In this document: one piece after another, positions 55,788 through 64,000 of the stretch
Layout: the number at the start of each line of letters is the position of its first letter
Position numbering within the stretch: position 1 is the first letter of the stretch
Assembly (NCBI GenBank): GCA_021156175.1
Contig: JAJNBL010000002.1
Location: 62,001 to 126,000 of the forward strand
Origin: Rickettsiales bacterium
GTDB lineage: Bacteria; Pseudomonadota; Alphaproteobacteria; Rickettsiales; JAJNBL01
DNA: 64,000 bases
Direction of reading: 5' to 3'
Translations under genes and position numbers: made by a program
The notes under the pieces: generated by a model
The model's input: the letters and a program-made list of their open reading frames with translations, nothing else
Databases searched by the model: none
What the model was told of the DNA's origin: nothing

Positions 55788-56786
55788 CTACTGCACTTTA
55801 ACTTTATCTCGCTTCTCTATCACTGTCTTACCTTCGCGTAGCAAACGAATCGTAGCGCTATACGTCCCCAGAGGAATAGCACTCGCAGTATACGGCTTTC
55901 CGATATATTGGTAATATACCGCTTGGTTATTATCAAATAGCGTCTGTTCTTGGGCAAGCAACATGCCCTCAGGCGTCGCAATCGAAAGCAATAACCGGTC
56001 TCCTTTACGCACCCCCATCAGATATGCCCAAAATATCAATTGCTTGGAATCTCTAGAGAGCGTTTGGCTTCTCACCATCGCTTTTTCTAGATCCTGTTTA
56101 CTCACAATAGTCCCGCTAAACCCAAACCCTAGCGCAACAGGGCTGTGATAGGTGAGCAGTGCCGCCGTTTCCTTATCCCATAATCCACTTGTCGTCGAAT
56201 GCGGCGTATTTCCACCTGCGCATACCCCACCAAAGCTGCCGCCTGTAAAGGGATCGATCGGAGTTTTGTCTTTCCGGATCGAAAGATCCAAATGCGGAAA
56301 TTCCGTCATTCCAGAAAGTCCAATTTGGCCCAGCACCTGGCCACGGGCAACCCGATCTCCGGCTTTTACCTTAATACTCCCGCGCTTCAAATGGCAATAT
56401 TGCACCTCATAACCACCTTCATGCGTGGTCACGATCCCATTTCCACATTCTTTATTCCGAATGGCTTCACGGGTTTCTGCGGTGACGCGCCGATCTACTT
56501 CTCCATCGCGCACTCCCCGTACGGTTCCTTCAATAGCCGCGATCACATCAACGCCATGTTCCATCGCCACATCATCTTTTATGCGAAAATCCGTCCCCTT
56601 ATGCCCGTCATAGCTTAACGCCCCGCAATGGTAATCCTGCCAACCTGAATCGGTATCATGATCCACATAATTTTGGATAAAGCACTCCGTGCCATAGTTA
56701 CATGCCACCGGCATCGAAAGCGCAAATGCCATCGCACGGACCGGCATAACGAGCAATAGCAGAAGAAGGAACAGCTTATACTTCAC
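55788..56786 (-). CDS. Exported M23 (LytM-type) metallopeptidase
   Basis: 332 residues with a signal peptide of about 20. The LytM fold is complete in key residues: HKGTDFR (His, Asp zinc ligands), YCHLKRGSI, and HLDLSIRKD (His-x-Asp variant of the HxH motif: the second position is Asp rather than His). The last 130 residues form an extra unassigned domain. The substitution may weaken catalysis or reflect a binding role. It overlaps the bolA 3' end by 4 bases (ATGA). Confidence 0.82.
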   Translation of the reverse strand: MKYKLFLLLLLLVMPVRAMAFALSMPVACNYGTECFIQNYVDHDTDSGWQDYHCGALSYDGHKGTDFRIKDDVAMEHGVDVIAAIEGTVRGVRDGEVDRRVTAETREAIRNKECGNGIVTTHEGGYEVQYCHLKRGSIKVKAGDRVARGQVLGQIGLSGMTEFPHLDLSIRKDKTPIDPFTGGSFGGVCAGGNTPHSTTSGLWDKETAALLTYHSPVALGFGFSGTIVSKQDLEKAMVRSQTLSRDSKQLIFWAYLMGVRKGDRLLLSIATPEGMLLAQEQTLFDNNQAVYYQYIGKPYTASAIPLGTYSATIRLLREGKTVIEKRDKVKVQ

Positions 56787-57067
56787 GGCCTCGACCTCTG
56801 CATCTCCTCGGGCGTATGTAAGACGAGTGCGAGCGCATGCACGCCGTTTTTTAATTCGTTATCCAGTAACGTATGGAGGATCCGATGGCGATCCACACGG
56901 CTTTTTCCTTCAAACGCAGTAGAGACAACGGTCAACCGCAAGTGCGTCTGGACCCCCTCACGATAGCCTGCATGCCCTTTATGGAGATACGACTCATCCA
57001 CTACCTCCAGATGCAGGGGGTGCAGCGTTTCTGTAACCAGATGCGTAATACGTTCTTTGGCGGTCAT
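56783..57067 (-). CDS. BolA-family protein
   Basis: 94 residues with the BolA fold: LEVVDESYLHKGH, LRLTVVSTAFEGKSRVDRHRI, and HALALVLHTPEE. BolA proteins partner monothiol glutaredoxins in Fe-S and iron regulation and affect morphology. The His in HALAL fits the conserved cluster ligand. GGAAG precedes the ATG. Coupled by ATGA to the M23 peptidase downstream. Confidence 0.9.
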   Translation of the reverse strand: MTAKERITHLVTETLHPLHLEVVDESYLHKGHAGYREGVQTHLRLTVVSTAFEGKSRVDRHRILHTLLDNELKNGVHALALVLHTPEEMQRSRP

Positions 57068-57144
57068 TTTCTTCCACGTGGAGGTGTTGAATTTGTATCA
57101 TAGCGGCACACGTCCCAAAAGGGGACATACCAAAACCGGACGAT

Positions 57145-57157
57145 CCTTAAATTAAGG
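57145..57157. promoter_or_regulatory. Perfect palindrome in the XRE regulator leader
   Basis: CCTTAAATTAAGG is a 13-bp perfect palindrome in the 296-base gap between bolA and the XRE-type regulator gene. The rest of this gap holds a short GTCCC/GGGAC repeat (57112-57126) and no gene. The palindrome could be an operator, perhaps autoregulatory. Short AT palindromes also arise by chance. Confidence 0.3.
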
Positions 57158-57363
57158 TGCTAAGGGCATCTATTCTACTCAACCCTAAGTCTCCTAATCT
57201 TCTGTAAACCCACAGTTTTCTTTTCCCACAAAATAGGCACAAAGAAGCCCTATACTTGGCATAACCCTTGCGTTACTTACCCTATGGGACATTACCGTAT
57301 ATTACATGAATTCGATAATACACCAAGACTAAAACTGTAAAAGCCAAGGGAAAGGAAAAAGTT

Positions 57364-57786
57364 ATGATGGAAAAACCGCATTTTAGTACCAATCCAGGGG
57401 TGAAAGACGCCGATGAGCTGGACCGGAGAATTGGAGCAAAAATCCAAGAAATCCGTATCGCCATGGGCATGTCACGCCACCAATTAGCCGAAAAAATCGG
57501 CGTAACCCACCAACAAACCCAGAAATACGAGAAAGGCATTAACCGTATTTCCGCAGGCCGTTTGGCCTCAATCGCCGAAGCCCTCAATAAACCAGTAGGG
57601 TATTTCTTTGATGATGCAAGCGATACCGATCCGGTATTACCTACAAAGCACCAACGTATGTGCATTGAAGTCTCAAGAAACTTCCTTCGGATCGAAAATC
57701 CTGCACATCGTGAGGCCGTAAATATCCTCGTGCGTACACTTGCTGAAGGCAGCTTGCATGCCAGCAGCAGCGAATATGAACAATAA
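57364..57786 (+). CDS. XRE/Cro-type HTH transcriptional regulator
   Basis: 140 residues. The HTH (about 22-78) reads GAKIQEIRIAMGMSRHQLAEKIGVTHQQTQKYEKG, split here by family practice into helix 2 (SRHQLAEKIG) and recognition helix 3 (THQQTQKYE). The C-terminal half, ending near LVRTLAE, is typical of a widespread alphaproteobacterial single-domain family. Targets unknown. AAAGGA lies before the ATG. It is preceded by a palindrome at 57145 and followed by a terminator. Confidence 0.88.
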   Translation: MMEKPHFSTNPGVKDADELDRRIGAKIQEIRIAMGMSRHQLAEKIGVTHQQTQKYEKGINRISAGRLASIAEALNKPVGYFFDDASDTDPVLPTKHQRMCIEVSRNFLRIENPAHREAVNILVRTLAEGSLHASSSEYEQ

Positions 57787-57810
57787 TCGACTGTGAAATA
57801 AATTGTATCC

Positions 57811-57844
57811 AACCCCTCCTAAAGCAATTTGGGAGGGGTTTTTG
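57811..57844 (+). terminator. Rho-independent terminator after the XRE gene
   Basis: CCCCTCC (57813-57819) pairs with GGAGGGG (57832-57838), followed by TTTTT. The sequence CCCCTCCTAAAGC...GGGGTTTTTGC recurs after the next gene at 58798, so two near-identical terminators bracket the ankyrin gene. Confidence 0.9.
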
Positions 57845-57950
57845 CTATATGCAGCTTTTCATTCGTGAAATATTGTTGATATTATAAATATGCTTACTTA
57901 AACTGTTTCCCAACAGCCTTTCGTAATTAACAGAATAACGTGGGAAAACC

Positions 57951-58778
57951 ATGAGCAAGAACACCAATAATGAAGTTGCGCTTACACCGGAACAGCAAAA
58001 AAATCTGAATAAGCAACTGCTGCTAGCTGCTCAGAGGAAGGACAACCTTTCCAATATCACCTCACTTTTCAAGCAGGGAGCGGATATTAATGCTAAAGAT
58101 GACGAGGGCCGAACCCCACTCCACAATGCAGCTCTTTTCAGACGCACGGAATCCGCAGAATTCCTACTCAAACACAATGCAGATATCAATGCCAAAGATG
58201 ACGAGGGCCGAACCCCGCTGCACAGTGCGGTTTCTAAGGAGAATGCGAAATTCGCAAAACTCTTCCTTGCTTCCGGTGCGATTTTCCAACCGGATTTGGT
58301 AGAAGGAATGCAAGACCTCCTTGAGATTGATAATACGGCCTTTATCAACCTGTTCGATCCCCACGATGATAATGGGATCATCCATTACGCCTTAAAAGAC
58401 CCCATGCGACAAAACTGGCAAGAAAAATTCCGAACGGGATTGCAGAAAGAAGCAAGCGATGAAATATCCAGTATTATCGTCAAAGCAGGTGGTCAGTTTT
58501 CGCAAGCATTATTTGATATATTTACAGAGGATAATCGGCTTTCCAAGGCATTGTTCAATGAGGAGAATAATACAAAAAACCTCTCAACCCTCAATACGCT
58601 AAAAAGGGTTGCTCGCCAGGAAAAGGGGGAGCCTTTCACTCAAGAATCCGCAAATTTCATAAACAGCTGGATAGCCACTGTGCTTAACTTAACCACCAAT
58701 CGCTTCACCCAGAACATCGAAGCCGAACGGGCACGGGCAGCGGCAGAACGGGATAATCCAGACCAAGGACGGGGGTAA
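57951..58778 (+). CDS. Ankyrin-repeat protein
   Basis: 275 residues, no signal peptide. Two almost identical ankyrin repeats lie at about 41-106, each containing ADINAKDDEGRTPLH; their DNA is a direct repeat of 99-bp period. A weaker third unit and a late NGIIHYALKD unit follow, then a helical unassigned C-terminal region rich in Asn, Glu and Arg. Ankyrin proteins mediate protein contacts and are frequent type IV effectors in host-associated alphaproteobacteria; a secreted role is inferred only. GGGAAA precedes the ATG. Confidence 0.85.
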   Translation: MSKNTNNEVALTPEQQKNLNKQLLLAAQRKDNLSNITSLFKQGADINAKDDEGRTPLHNAALFRRTESAEFLLKHNADINAKDDEGRTPLHSAVSKENAKFAKLFLASGAIFQPDLVEGMQDLLEIDNTAFINLFDPHDDNGIIHYALKDPMRQNWQEKFRTGLQKEASDEISSIIVKAGGQFSQALFDIFTEDNRLSKALFNEENNTKNLSTLNTLKRVARQEKGEPFTQESANFINSWIATVLNLTTNRFTQNIEAERARAAAERDNPDQGRG

Positions 58779-58795
58779 TAAATACCCTCTTCCCT

Positions 58796-58829
58796 AGCCC
58801 CTCCTAAAGCTCTTTAGAAGGGGTTTTTG
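58796..58829 (+). terminator. Rho-independent terminator after the ankyrin gene
   Basis: CCCCTCCTAAAG (58798-58809) pairs, with one imperfection, with TTTAGAAGGGG (58813-58823), followed by TTTTT. It shares its outer sequence with the terminator at 57811. Confidence 0.88.
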
Positions 58830-59013
58830 CCTTTCACCTTTTAATTCCCTTATGCTTTTAACAACTCACCCTAAAGTTTTTAATTACTCTCCTGCAATAA
58901 AACTAGCTTTTTTGCCAAAATCTGTTACAATAGGGGATGTAGGCAAGTGTTTGTTTCAACCTTATTTGATAGGTGTAATCATAAAAACGCAACCCGACCG
59001 TGCCAGGGTGCAA

Positions 59014-59361
59014 ATGAATGTCAAAGACCGTATACTGTCCTCACTTGAAGACAGCAAAGCGGAAGACATCGTTGTAATCGATCTGGCAGGCAAGAGCGAT
59101 ATGGCAGATTTAATGATTATCGCTTCTGGCCGTTCTGACAGGCATGTAGGTGCCATCGCCCACCATCTCACCCAACATATGAAAGATGCAGGATTTTCAC
59201 AGCCAACTGTGGAAGGTTTGCGCGATTGTAATTGGGTATTAGTAGAGACGGGCGGCATCTTTGTGCATCTCTTCCGGCCTGAAGTCCGGGAATTCTACAA
59301 CCTCGAAAAAATGTGGGCGGTAGAATTGCCAAAATCAGTGAATGAAGCCGCTTTTGCCTAA
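59014..59361 (+). CDS. rsfS: Ribosomal silencing factor RsfS
   Basis: RsfS binds L14 and blocks subunit joining in starvation. I start at the ATG at 59014 (AGGG upstream), giving 115 residues beginning MNVKDRIL; the long upstream frame is not credible. Family blocks: DIVVIDLAGKSDMADLMIIASGRS in two halves (about 20-43), RDCNWVLVETGG and HLFRPEVREFYNLEKMW. rlmH follows after 60 bases, the usual bacterial order. Confidence 0.94.
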   Translation: MNVKDRILSSLEDSKAEDIVVIDLAGKSDMADLMIIASGRSDRHVGAIAHHLTQHMKDAGFSQPTVEGLRDCNWVLVETGGIFVHLFRPEVREFYNLEKMWAVELPKSVNEAAFA

Positions 59362-59421
59362 ATAAGGCTAAATAATAGCTAACGGCATGGTTCGGTGCCA
59401 TCCGGAATTAGGGACTGGCAC

Positions 59422-59880
59422 ATGAAAATTACCGTAGCTGCTGTAGGAAAGGCGAAAACATCGCCTGCGCTCTCCTTATACCACGATTACACCGCCCGCA
59501 CTCCCTGGAAAATCTCGTTGGTAGAAGTCGAAGAAAAACGCCCACTTCCTCCTGATCTCCTCGCCCAAAAAGAAGCTGAATTGTTGCTTAAAGCCATTCC
59601 CCAAGGCGCGCGCTGCGTAGTGCTTGATGAGCGTGGGAAATCCCTCGATAGCCCTGCTTTTGCCCGCACCCTTTCCTCCTGGGGCGACCAAGGCCATAGC
59701 TCGGTTGCTTTCCTGATCGGAGGCGCCCAAGGCCACGGAAAAGAAGCCCGTGATCGTGCAGATCTCCTCCTTTCCTTTGGCACCATGACCTGGCCGCATA
59801 TGATGGTGCGTGCTATGCTTGCCGAACAGCTTTATCGCGCCTATACCATCACCAGCGGACATCCTTATCACAAAGTTTAA
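59422..59880 (+). CDS. rlmH: 23S rRNA pseudouridine-1915 N3-methyltransferase RlmH
   Basis: RlmH methylates pseudouridine 1915 in helix 69 on assembled ribosomes. The ATG at 59422 gives 152 residues, starting MKITVAAVGK. SPOUT-fold knot signatures: LDERGKSLDS, FLIGGAQGHG, and the conserved C-terminus RAYTITSGHPYHK. Follows rsfS. Confidence 0.96.
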   Translation: MKITVAAVGKAKTSPALSLYHDYTARTPWKISLVEVEEKRPLPPDLLAQKEAELLLKAIPQGARCVVLDERGKSLDSPAFARTLSSWGDQGHSSVAFLIGGAQGHGKEARDRADLLLSFGTMTWPHMMVRAMLAEQLYRAYTITSGHPYHKV

Positions 59881-59957
59881 CTGCGGTTGCAGTTTGCTTT
59901 TCCCAAAACCTTGTTTATAGTGCATGACACTTTCGCATCTCAGGGAGAGTGCGACCT

Positions 59958-59987
59958 ACCTATTGTTATTCTTAAAATACAATAGGT
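59958..59987 (+). promoter_or_regulatory. Hairpin in the pgi leader
   Basis: ACCTATTGT (59958-59966) and its perfect complement ACAATAGGT (59979-59987) enclose 12 bases, 30 bases upstream of the pgi start. No T-run follows. It could be an operator or an mRNA leader hairpin. The 137-base gap holds no gene. Confidence 0.35.
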
Positions 59988-60017
59988 AAGAAGGAAAAGG
60001 GAACTAAGGGATAACAT

Positions 60018-61313
60018 ATGACTTACCATTTTTCACTGGAACGCTGCTTTGATACTGCCATTGGGGAACGTGGCATGGCACGGATGACATGGGAACGTGT
60101 CCTTCAAGACGCCAAAAAAACCGTCGCACAACTCAAACAACAACGCGAGGAAGAAAGCCTGCCTTTGCTTACCATTGGAAGCAGAAGGGATGACCTTGCA
60201 ATGTTCCGCTCGATTGCGGAACGAATTCGCGAACAGTTTACCGATGTAGTGGTGCTCGGGACCGGCGGCTCGACCTTAAATCCCCAGGCCGTGACGAACC
60301 TCCATGCCGATACGCAAGATGCGCCAAAGCTCCATTTTCTGGATAATATCGACCCCATCACGATGGAAGGCCTTCTCCACTCGCTTAACCTCAAAAAAAC
60401 CGCGTTTTTGGCGATCAGTAAATCCGGCTCAACGCTCGAGACCCTTACACAAACCTTGATCGCACTGGATGTTCAGCGTCATGTGGTGGGTAAGTCCATC
60501 AATAAACATTGGTTCTTTATTACCGATCCGGGGAAAAATGTCCTTCGCGATATCGCAGAGTCGATCGGCGGCACGATTTCTGACCATGAACCGGCTATTG
60601 GTGGACGTTTCTCGTCCCTCACCAACGTCGGGCTCTTGCCACTCCTCATCCGTGGAGGCGATGCGCTCGCATGCCGGGAAGGCTCTATTGAAGTCGTGGA
60701 ACAGGTGATGCAATGCGGTATCGAATCAGCACCCGTGGCCTCAGCTGCAGCGGATATCGTCCTTATGCAACGTGGATTCCCGATTAAGGTGATGATGCCT
60801 TATGTCGACCAACTTTCTGGCTTTGCCACCTGGTATCGCCAAACCTGGGCGGAAAGCCTCGGCAAACAGGGCGTGCATACGTCAATCATCAAGGCCATGG
60901 GAACGCTCGATCAGCACAGCCAGCTGCAGCTTTACCTTGGTGGCCAGCACGACAAAGCCTTCACGATCCTGTCGCTCGATACGACCGGAAAAGGCCCGAA
61001 TATCACGCTGGGTGAACTTCCTCCGCATCCTGGACTGACCTATTTAGAAGGAAAAACACTGGGAGACGTGCTCGAAGCCGAGCAAAAAGCAACGACCGAT
61101 ACCTTCACCCGCAATGGCTGCCCGGTCAAAACCATTCGGCTAAAGGAGTTGAATGACTACACCATGGGTGCGCTACTGATGCACAGCATGCTGGAAATCA
61201 TTATTATCGCTGGGCTTCTTCGGATTAATGCGTTTGACCAGCCTGCGGTAGAAGAGGGGAAAATTCTTGCCCGTGAGCTGCTTCAAGGGAAAGCACAGCC
61301 GGCAGTGGCTTAA
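60018..61313 (+). CDS. pgi: Glucose-6-phosphate isomerase
   Basis: Pgi interconverts glucose-6-P and fructose-6-P. The two SIS domains show VLGTGGSTLNPQAV, FLAISKSGSTLETL, GRFSSLTNVGLLP, and a HSQLQLYLGG block. At 431 residues it is shorter than the E. coli type (about 550), matching the short form seen in several alphaproteobacteria. TAAGGG precedes the ATG. Its stop overlaps the convergent gabD stop by 4 bases. Confidence 0.92.
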   Translation: MTYHFSLERCFDTAIGERGMARMTWERVLQDAKKTVAQLKQQREEESLPLLTIGSRRDDLAMFRSIAERIREQFTDVVVLGTGGSTLNPQAVTNLHADTQDAPKLHFLDNIDPITMEGLLHSLNLKKTAFLAISKSGSTLETLTQTLIALDVQRHVVGKSINKHWFFITDPGKNVLRDIAESIGGTISDHEPAIGGRFSSLTNVGLLPLLIRGGDALACREGSIEVVEQVMQCGIESAPVASAAADIVLMQRGFPIKVMMPYVDQLSGFATWYRQTWAESLGKQGVHTSIIKAMGTLDQHSQLQLYLGGQHDKAFTILSLDTTGKGPNITLGELPPHPGLTYLEGKTLGDVLEAEQKATTDTFTRNGCPVKTIRLKELNDYTMGALLMHSMLEIIIIAGLLRINAFDQPAVEEGKILARELLQGKAQPAVA

Positions 61314-62773
61314 ATCCCCATACAGATGTACTTGGTTTCTAGGTATTCTTCGATCCCGAGGAACGACCCTTCACGCCCTAACCCGGACTCTTTAATCCCA
61401 CCGAAGGGCGCGACTTCAGTAGAAATCAGACCTTCATTGACCCCCACAATCCCGTATTCCAGCGCCTCGCTGACCCGTATCGCGCGGGCGAGATCCTTCG
61501 TATAAACATAGGATGCCAAGCCAAACGGCGTAGCATTCGCTATCCCTGTAGCCTCTGCCTCGGTCGTAAACGTCATGATCGGTGCGACTGGGCCAAACAC
61601 CTCTTCGCGCGCGATCCGCATATCCGGCTTCACACCAGTAAGAATCGTCGGCGAGAAGAAGTATCCCTCCCCTTGCACCGACTTTCCGCCGCATACAAGC
61701 TTAGCACCGGAAGCCACCGCCTCTGCGATCATTCCTTCCACCTTCTGTCGTGCCTGCTCGCTAATAAGCGGCCCCTGGTTAGTATTCACCTCCATGCCAT
61801 TGCCCACAACAAGCTTATCCACTGCCGTCCGGAGCTTCGCCTCAAACGCGCTCGCAATCGAAGATTCCACCATAATTCGGTTCGCACAAACACAGGTTTG
61901 CCCGCTATTGCGGAATTTTGAGGCAACTAACCCCTCCACCGCCTTATCGAGATTTGCATCAGCAAAGACAATAAACGGCGCATTTCCACCCAATTCCATC
62001 GAGACTTTCTTGACTGTATCCGCCGATTGCCGCAGGAGAATTTTCCCCACCTCCGTGGAACCCGTAAAGCTCAATTTCCGCACCTTTGGGCTCGCGGTCA
62101 GCACGCCCCCAATTGTCTCAGCTTTGCCGGTAATCACATTAAACACACCGGCCGGAATTCCCGCTTCTTCCGCCAATTTCGCCAACGCCAAGGCGGAATA
62201 TGGGGTTTTGCTATCGGGCTTGGATATAACCGTACAACCCGCCGCCAGTGCTGCTGCTACCTTGCGGGTAATCATCGCACTCGGGAAATTCCAGGGGGTA
62301 ATCGTCGCCACGACTCCCACCGGCTGCTTTATAACCGTAATCCGTTGGTTCGCTTTGGGTGCGGGAATCGTCGTACCATAGGTACGCTTCGCCTCTTCCG
62401 AAAACCATTCCACAAAGGCCGCCGCATAGGCAATTTCGCTCTTCGCTTCAGCAAGCGGCTTGCCCTGCTCTAAGGTCATAATCGCCGCCAAGGCATCGGT
62501 ATGTTCGGTAATGAGGTCAAACCAAGTGCGTAAGAAGTGGGAGCGCTGTTTCCCGGTCAAGGCTGCCCACGTCGGCAAAGCTTTCTCAGCCGCATCAATC
62601 GCACGGACAGTATCCTCACGTGTCACGGACGGAACATTCCCAATCCCCTCTCCCGTTGCGGGATTATGGACTGTCAGGGTGGCCCTATCGGATGCACCTA
62701 TCCACTTCCCCCCGATATAACACAGCGAGGGAGCCAATGCGGAAAAATCATGCTTTTGAGTAAATAGCTTCAT
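61310..62773 (-). CDS. gabD: Succinate-semialdehyde dehydrogenase family (NAD(P)+)
   Basis: 487 residues of the aldehyde dehydrogenase superfamily. The catalytic Cys lies in SGQTCVCANR and the general base Glu in SMELGGNAPFIVF; the cofactor site is FTGSTEVGKIL. The overall pattern (ITPWNFPSAMITRK, GIKESGLGREGSFLGI, ending YICMGI) matches GabD. Glutarate semialdehyde is an alternative substrate. It would feed succinate to the TCA cycle. Convergent with pgi. Confidence 0.9.
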   Translation of the reverse strand: MKLFTQKHDFSALAPSLCYIGGKWIGASDRATLTVHNPATGEGIGNVPSVTREDTVRAIDAAEKALPTWAALTGKQRSHFLRTWFDLITEHTDALAAIMTLEQGKPLAEAKSEIAYAAAFVEWFSEEAKRTYGTTIPAPKANQRITVIKQPVGVVATITPWNFPSAMITRKVAAALAAGCTVISKPDSKTPYSALALAKLAEEAGIPAGVFNVITGKAETIGGVLTASPKVRKLSFTGSTEVGKILLRQSADTVKKVSMELGGNAPFIVFADANLDKAVEGLVASKFRNSGQTCVCANRIMVESSIASAFEAKLRTAVDKLVVGNGMEVNTNQGPLISEQARQKVEGMIAEAVASGAKLVCGGKSVQGEGYFFSPTILTGVKPDMRIAREEVFGPVAPIMTFTTEAEATGIANATPFGLASYVYTKDLARAIRVSEALEYGIVGVNEGLISTEVAPFGGIKESGLGREGSFLGIEEYLETKYICMGI

Positions 62774-62837
62774 GACGCTACTATGGCACAGTTATCGTAT
62801 CGCAACAAGCGGTACCCTATGAGAAAAAATCATAGAG

Positions 62838-62951
62838 ATTCAACATGATGGAGCAAAAATCCTGTATTTTTAAGAACCGTACTGCAGCGTATGTAAAAGT
62901 ACGTGAAGCACGGAAGCGTAAAAATGCAGATTTGCAGCCCATCAGGGGAAT
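62838..62951. repeat. Intergenic palindromic element, copy B3
   Basis: A 114-bp imperfect inverted repeat with outer arms like ATTC...TGATGG and CCATCA...GAAT, inner TATTTTTA/TAAAAAT, and a tip AGCGTATGTAAAAGTACGTG. The part CAGCGTA-N-TAAAAGTAC is shared with copy B2. It begins 2 bases past the stop of the M23 gene and fills most of the gap to gabD. Confidence 0.8.
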
Positions 62952-62953
62952 GT

Positions 62954-64000
62954 CTAGTTCAATGCACCATACTGCGAATTACTATCGGTGAGGTACTGCT
63001 CAGGATCCAAGGCTTTCTTGCCCTTACGGATACCAAAATGCAGCTGTGCGGTATCTATATTTCCGGTATTGCCAATATGCCCGATTAAGGTACCGCGACG
63101 AAGTTGGTCGCCTTTTTTCACCATCATATCCGCCAGATGCGCATAGGCGGACATATAGCCTTGGTCGTGTTTCACCACCAAAAGATTCCCATAGCCTCGC
63201 AACTCATTGCCAGCATAAACCACCGTACCATCCGCTGCCGCGCGCACAGGAGAGCCATACGGCGCTTTGATATTGATCCCATCATTATGCAACCCGCCTT
63301 CTTTCGGGCCAAAGCGAGAAATCACTTTCCCGTTGGTTGGCCAAATAAAACCATACTGGCTTGGCGTAAAGAGCCGCGCCGTGTTTGGATCCGGCACAAG
63401 CTCGCTAGCAATGCGGCTTTCCTTAATATCCGGCCGTAGAACTGGCGTAGGAATTTTTGCCACTTGCGTTACCGGTGCAGGCGCCGTTTCCGCCGTATTC
63501 AGGACCACAGGAACCGCCTCTTCCGATGTACCCTCAACCGCCAATGCGGTATCAAGTTCCGCCGGTTTTTCTGGGCCAATGAAGGTTGGGGCAACCAAAT
63601 CCGCTTTTTCTCTCATCATTTCATTCGATGCCACCTCATTCGACACAGGAGCCGTTGGGAGCACACCTACCAGCACCTCACGTAAAATCGGTGTTGGGAT
63701 AACTTTCGGCTCAGCGCTTGCCGTATCTTCTGGCATAGGCCCAACCAATTCATCCATATTTTTTGCTTCTTCCACCGTCTCTTCTATAGGCTTTTTTACG
63801 GGAAACACAGGTACAAGACGGTGTGGCGGGATGGTAGCATGCGCTTCAGACAAGACGTTTGCATGTTCTTCTTTTTTTGAAACAGGCGCCGGAAGCGCCA
63901 AAGTTTCCTCAGCATTTTGCGCTAACTCCCGGGAAACGGGGACAGGAACCGTGTGCAGTGCCTCCTCAGGCGCAGTGCTCGCTATTGCCGTAACAGGTAC
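62954..64000 (-). CDS. M23 (LytM/NlpD-type) metallopeptidase, N-terminus outside window
   Basis: The frame is open to the right edge, so the start is missing; a TTG at 63901 is not the real start. The C-terminal 125 residues are an M23 domain: WPTNGKVISRFG, HNDGINIKAPYG (His, Asp zinc ligands), SAYAHL, and QLHFGIRKG (His of the HxH motif, the first position Gln). The long preceding part (at least 210 residues) is Pro/Val/Glu/Ala-rich and disordered, with repeated phrases such as IPTP(I/V)LR. NlpD-like activators of amidases often lack full catalytic ligands; here one ligand position appears changed, so a regulatory role is possible. Confidence 0.85.
   Translation of the reverse strand, partial: VPVTAIASTAPEEALHTVPVPVSRELAQNAEETLALPAPVSKKEEHANVLSEAHATIPPHRLVPVFPVKKPIEETVEEAKNMDELVGPMPEDTASAEPKVIPTPILREVLVGVLPTAPVSNEVASNEMMREKADLVAPTFIGPEKPAELDTALAVEGTSEEAVPVVLNTAETAPAPVTQVAKIPTPVLRPDIKESRIASELVPDPNTARLFTPSQYGFIWPTNGKVISRFGPKEGGLHNDGINIKAPYGSPVRAAADGTVVYAGNELRGYGNLLVVKHDQGYMSAYAHLADMMVKKGDQLRRGTLIGHIGNTGNIDTAQLHFGIRKGKKALDPEQYLTDSNSQYGALN

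Noticed and set aside
61575-62381. 268-codon plus-strand frame within gabD
   Set aside because: Antisense to the intact aldehyde dehydrogenase gene; composition is that of a shadow frame.

Overview
This window looks like a chromosomal segment of an alphaproteobacterium. The signs are a MutL with its own endonuclease motifs, an alphaproteobacterial-type ParE, an EnvZ-like sensor kinase, a type IV secretion coupling protein, a DUF2610-like protein typical of Rickettsiales, and single tRNA genes scattered among housekeeping genes. Genes for histidine, lysine, shikimate, thiamine and folate synthesis argue against a strongly reduced intracellular parasite. The VirD4 protein, ankyrin proteins and a candidate effector suggest contact with eukaryotes. 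A deep Rickettsiales/Holosporales-like or Micavibrio-like lineage fits, but I cannot settle the taxon from sequence alone.

Layout. 0-10.7 kb: end of virD4, rlmE, mutL, a lipoprotein, aroQ, a translationally coupled thiS-thiG-glycosyltransferase-PAP2 unit, murA and dcd. 10.8-20.9 kb is the most unusual part. It holds tRNA-Phe, a TauE-type exporter, and a leftward operon (FAD protein, cysteine-dioxygenase-like cupin, phytochelatin-synthase-like peptidase, PIF1 helicase). An AT-rich divergent promoter region separates this operon from five tandem small lipoproteins of one unrecognised family, followed by an Rrf2 regulator and gamma-glutamyltransferase. 20.9-27.2 kb: an aminopeptidase P with an odd basic N-terminus, tRNA-Lys, a degenerate EAL protein, MepA, and a candidate effector with internal repeats and a nuclear-localisation-like motif.

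27.2-40.4 kb is mostly housekeeping: ychF, pth, rplY, parE, dps, three small unknown genes, a REC-ATPase signalling protein, hisC, an EnvZ-like kinase, dapA, smpB, pal and tRNA-Thr. 40.4-46 kb is a stress or envelope block: DUF4142, hemerythrin, a Ser/Arg- and KGG-like repeat protein, PRC-barrel, MscS, an MFS transporter and a small acidic protein. 46-64 kb: glmS, a PhoR-like kinase, infA-maf-yacG, a PDZ protein, a class III aminotransferase, folK-pabC-pabB, an M23 peptidase with bolA, an XRE regulator, an ankyrin protein, rsfS-rlmH, pgi, gabD and an M23 peptidase cut by the right edge.

Between genes lies a dispersed family of long imperfect palindromes (60-130 bp; five full copies and one remnant). 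They share a tip of the form AGCGTAC-(5 to 8 nt)-GTACGTG, and several abut stop codons. The strongest candidates for undescribed biology are the five-lipoprotein array with its shared operator-like promoters, the palindrome family, and the possible type IV effector.
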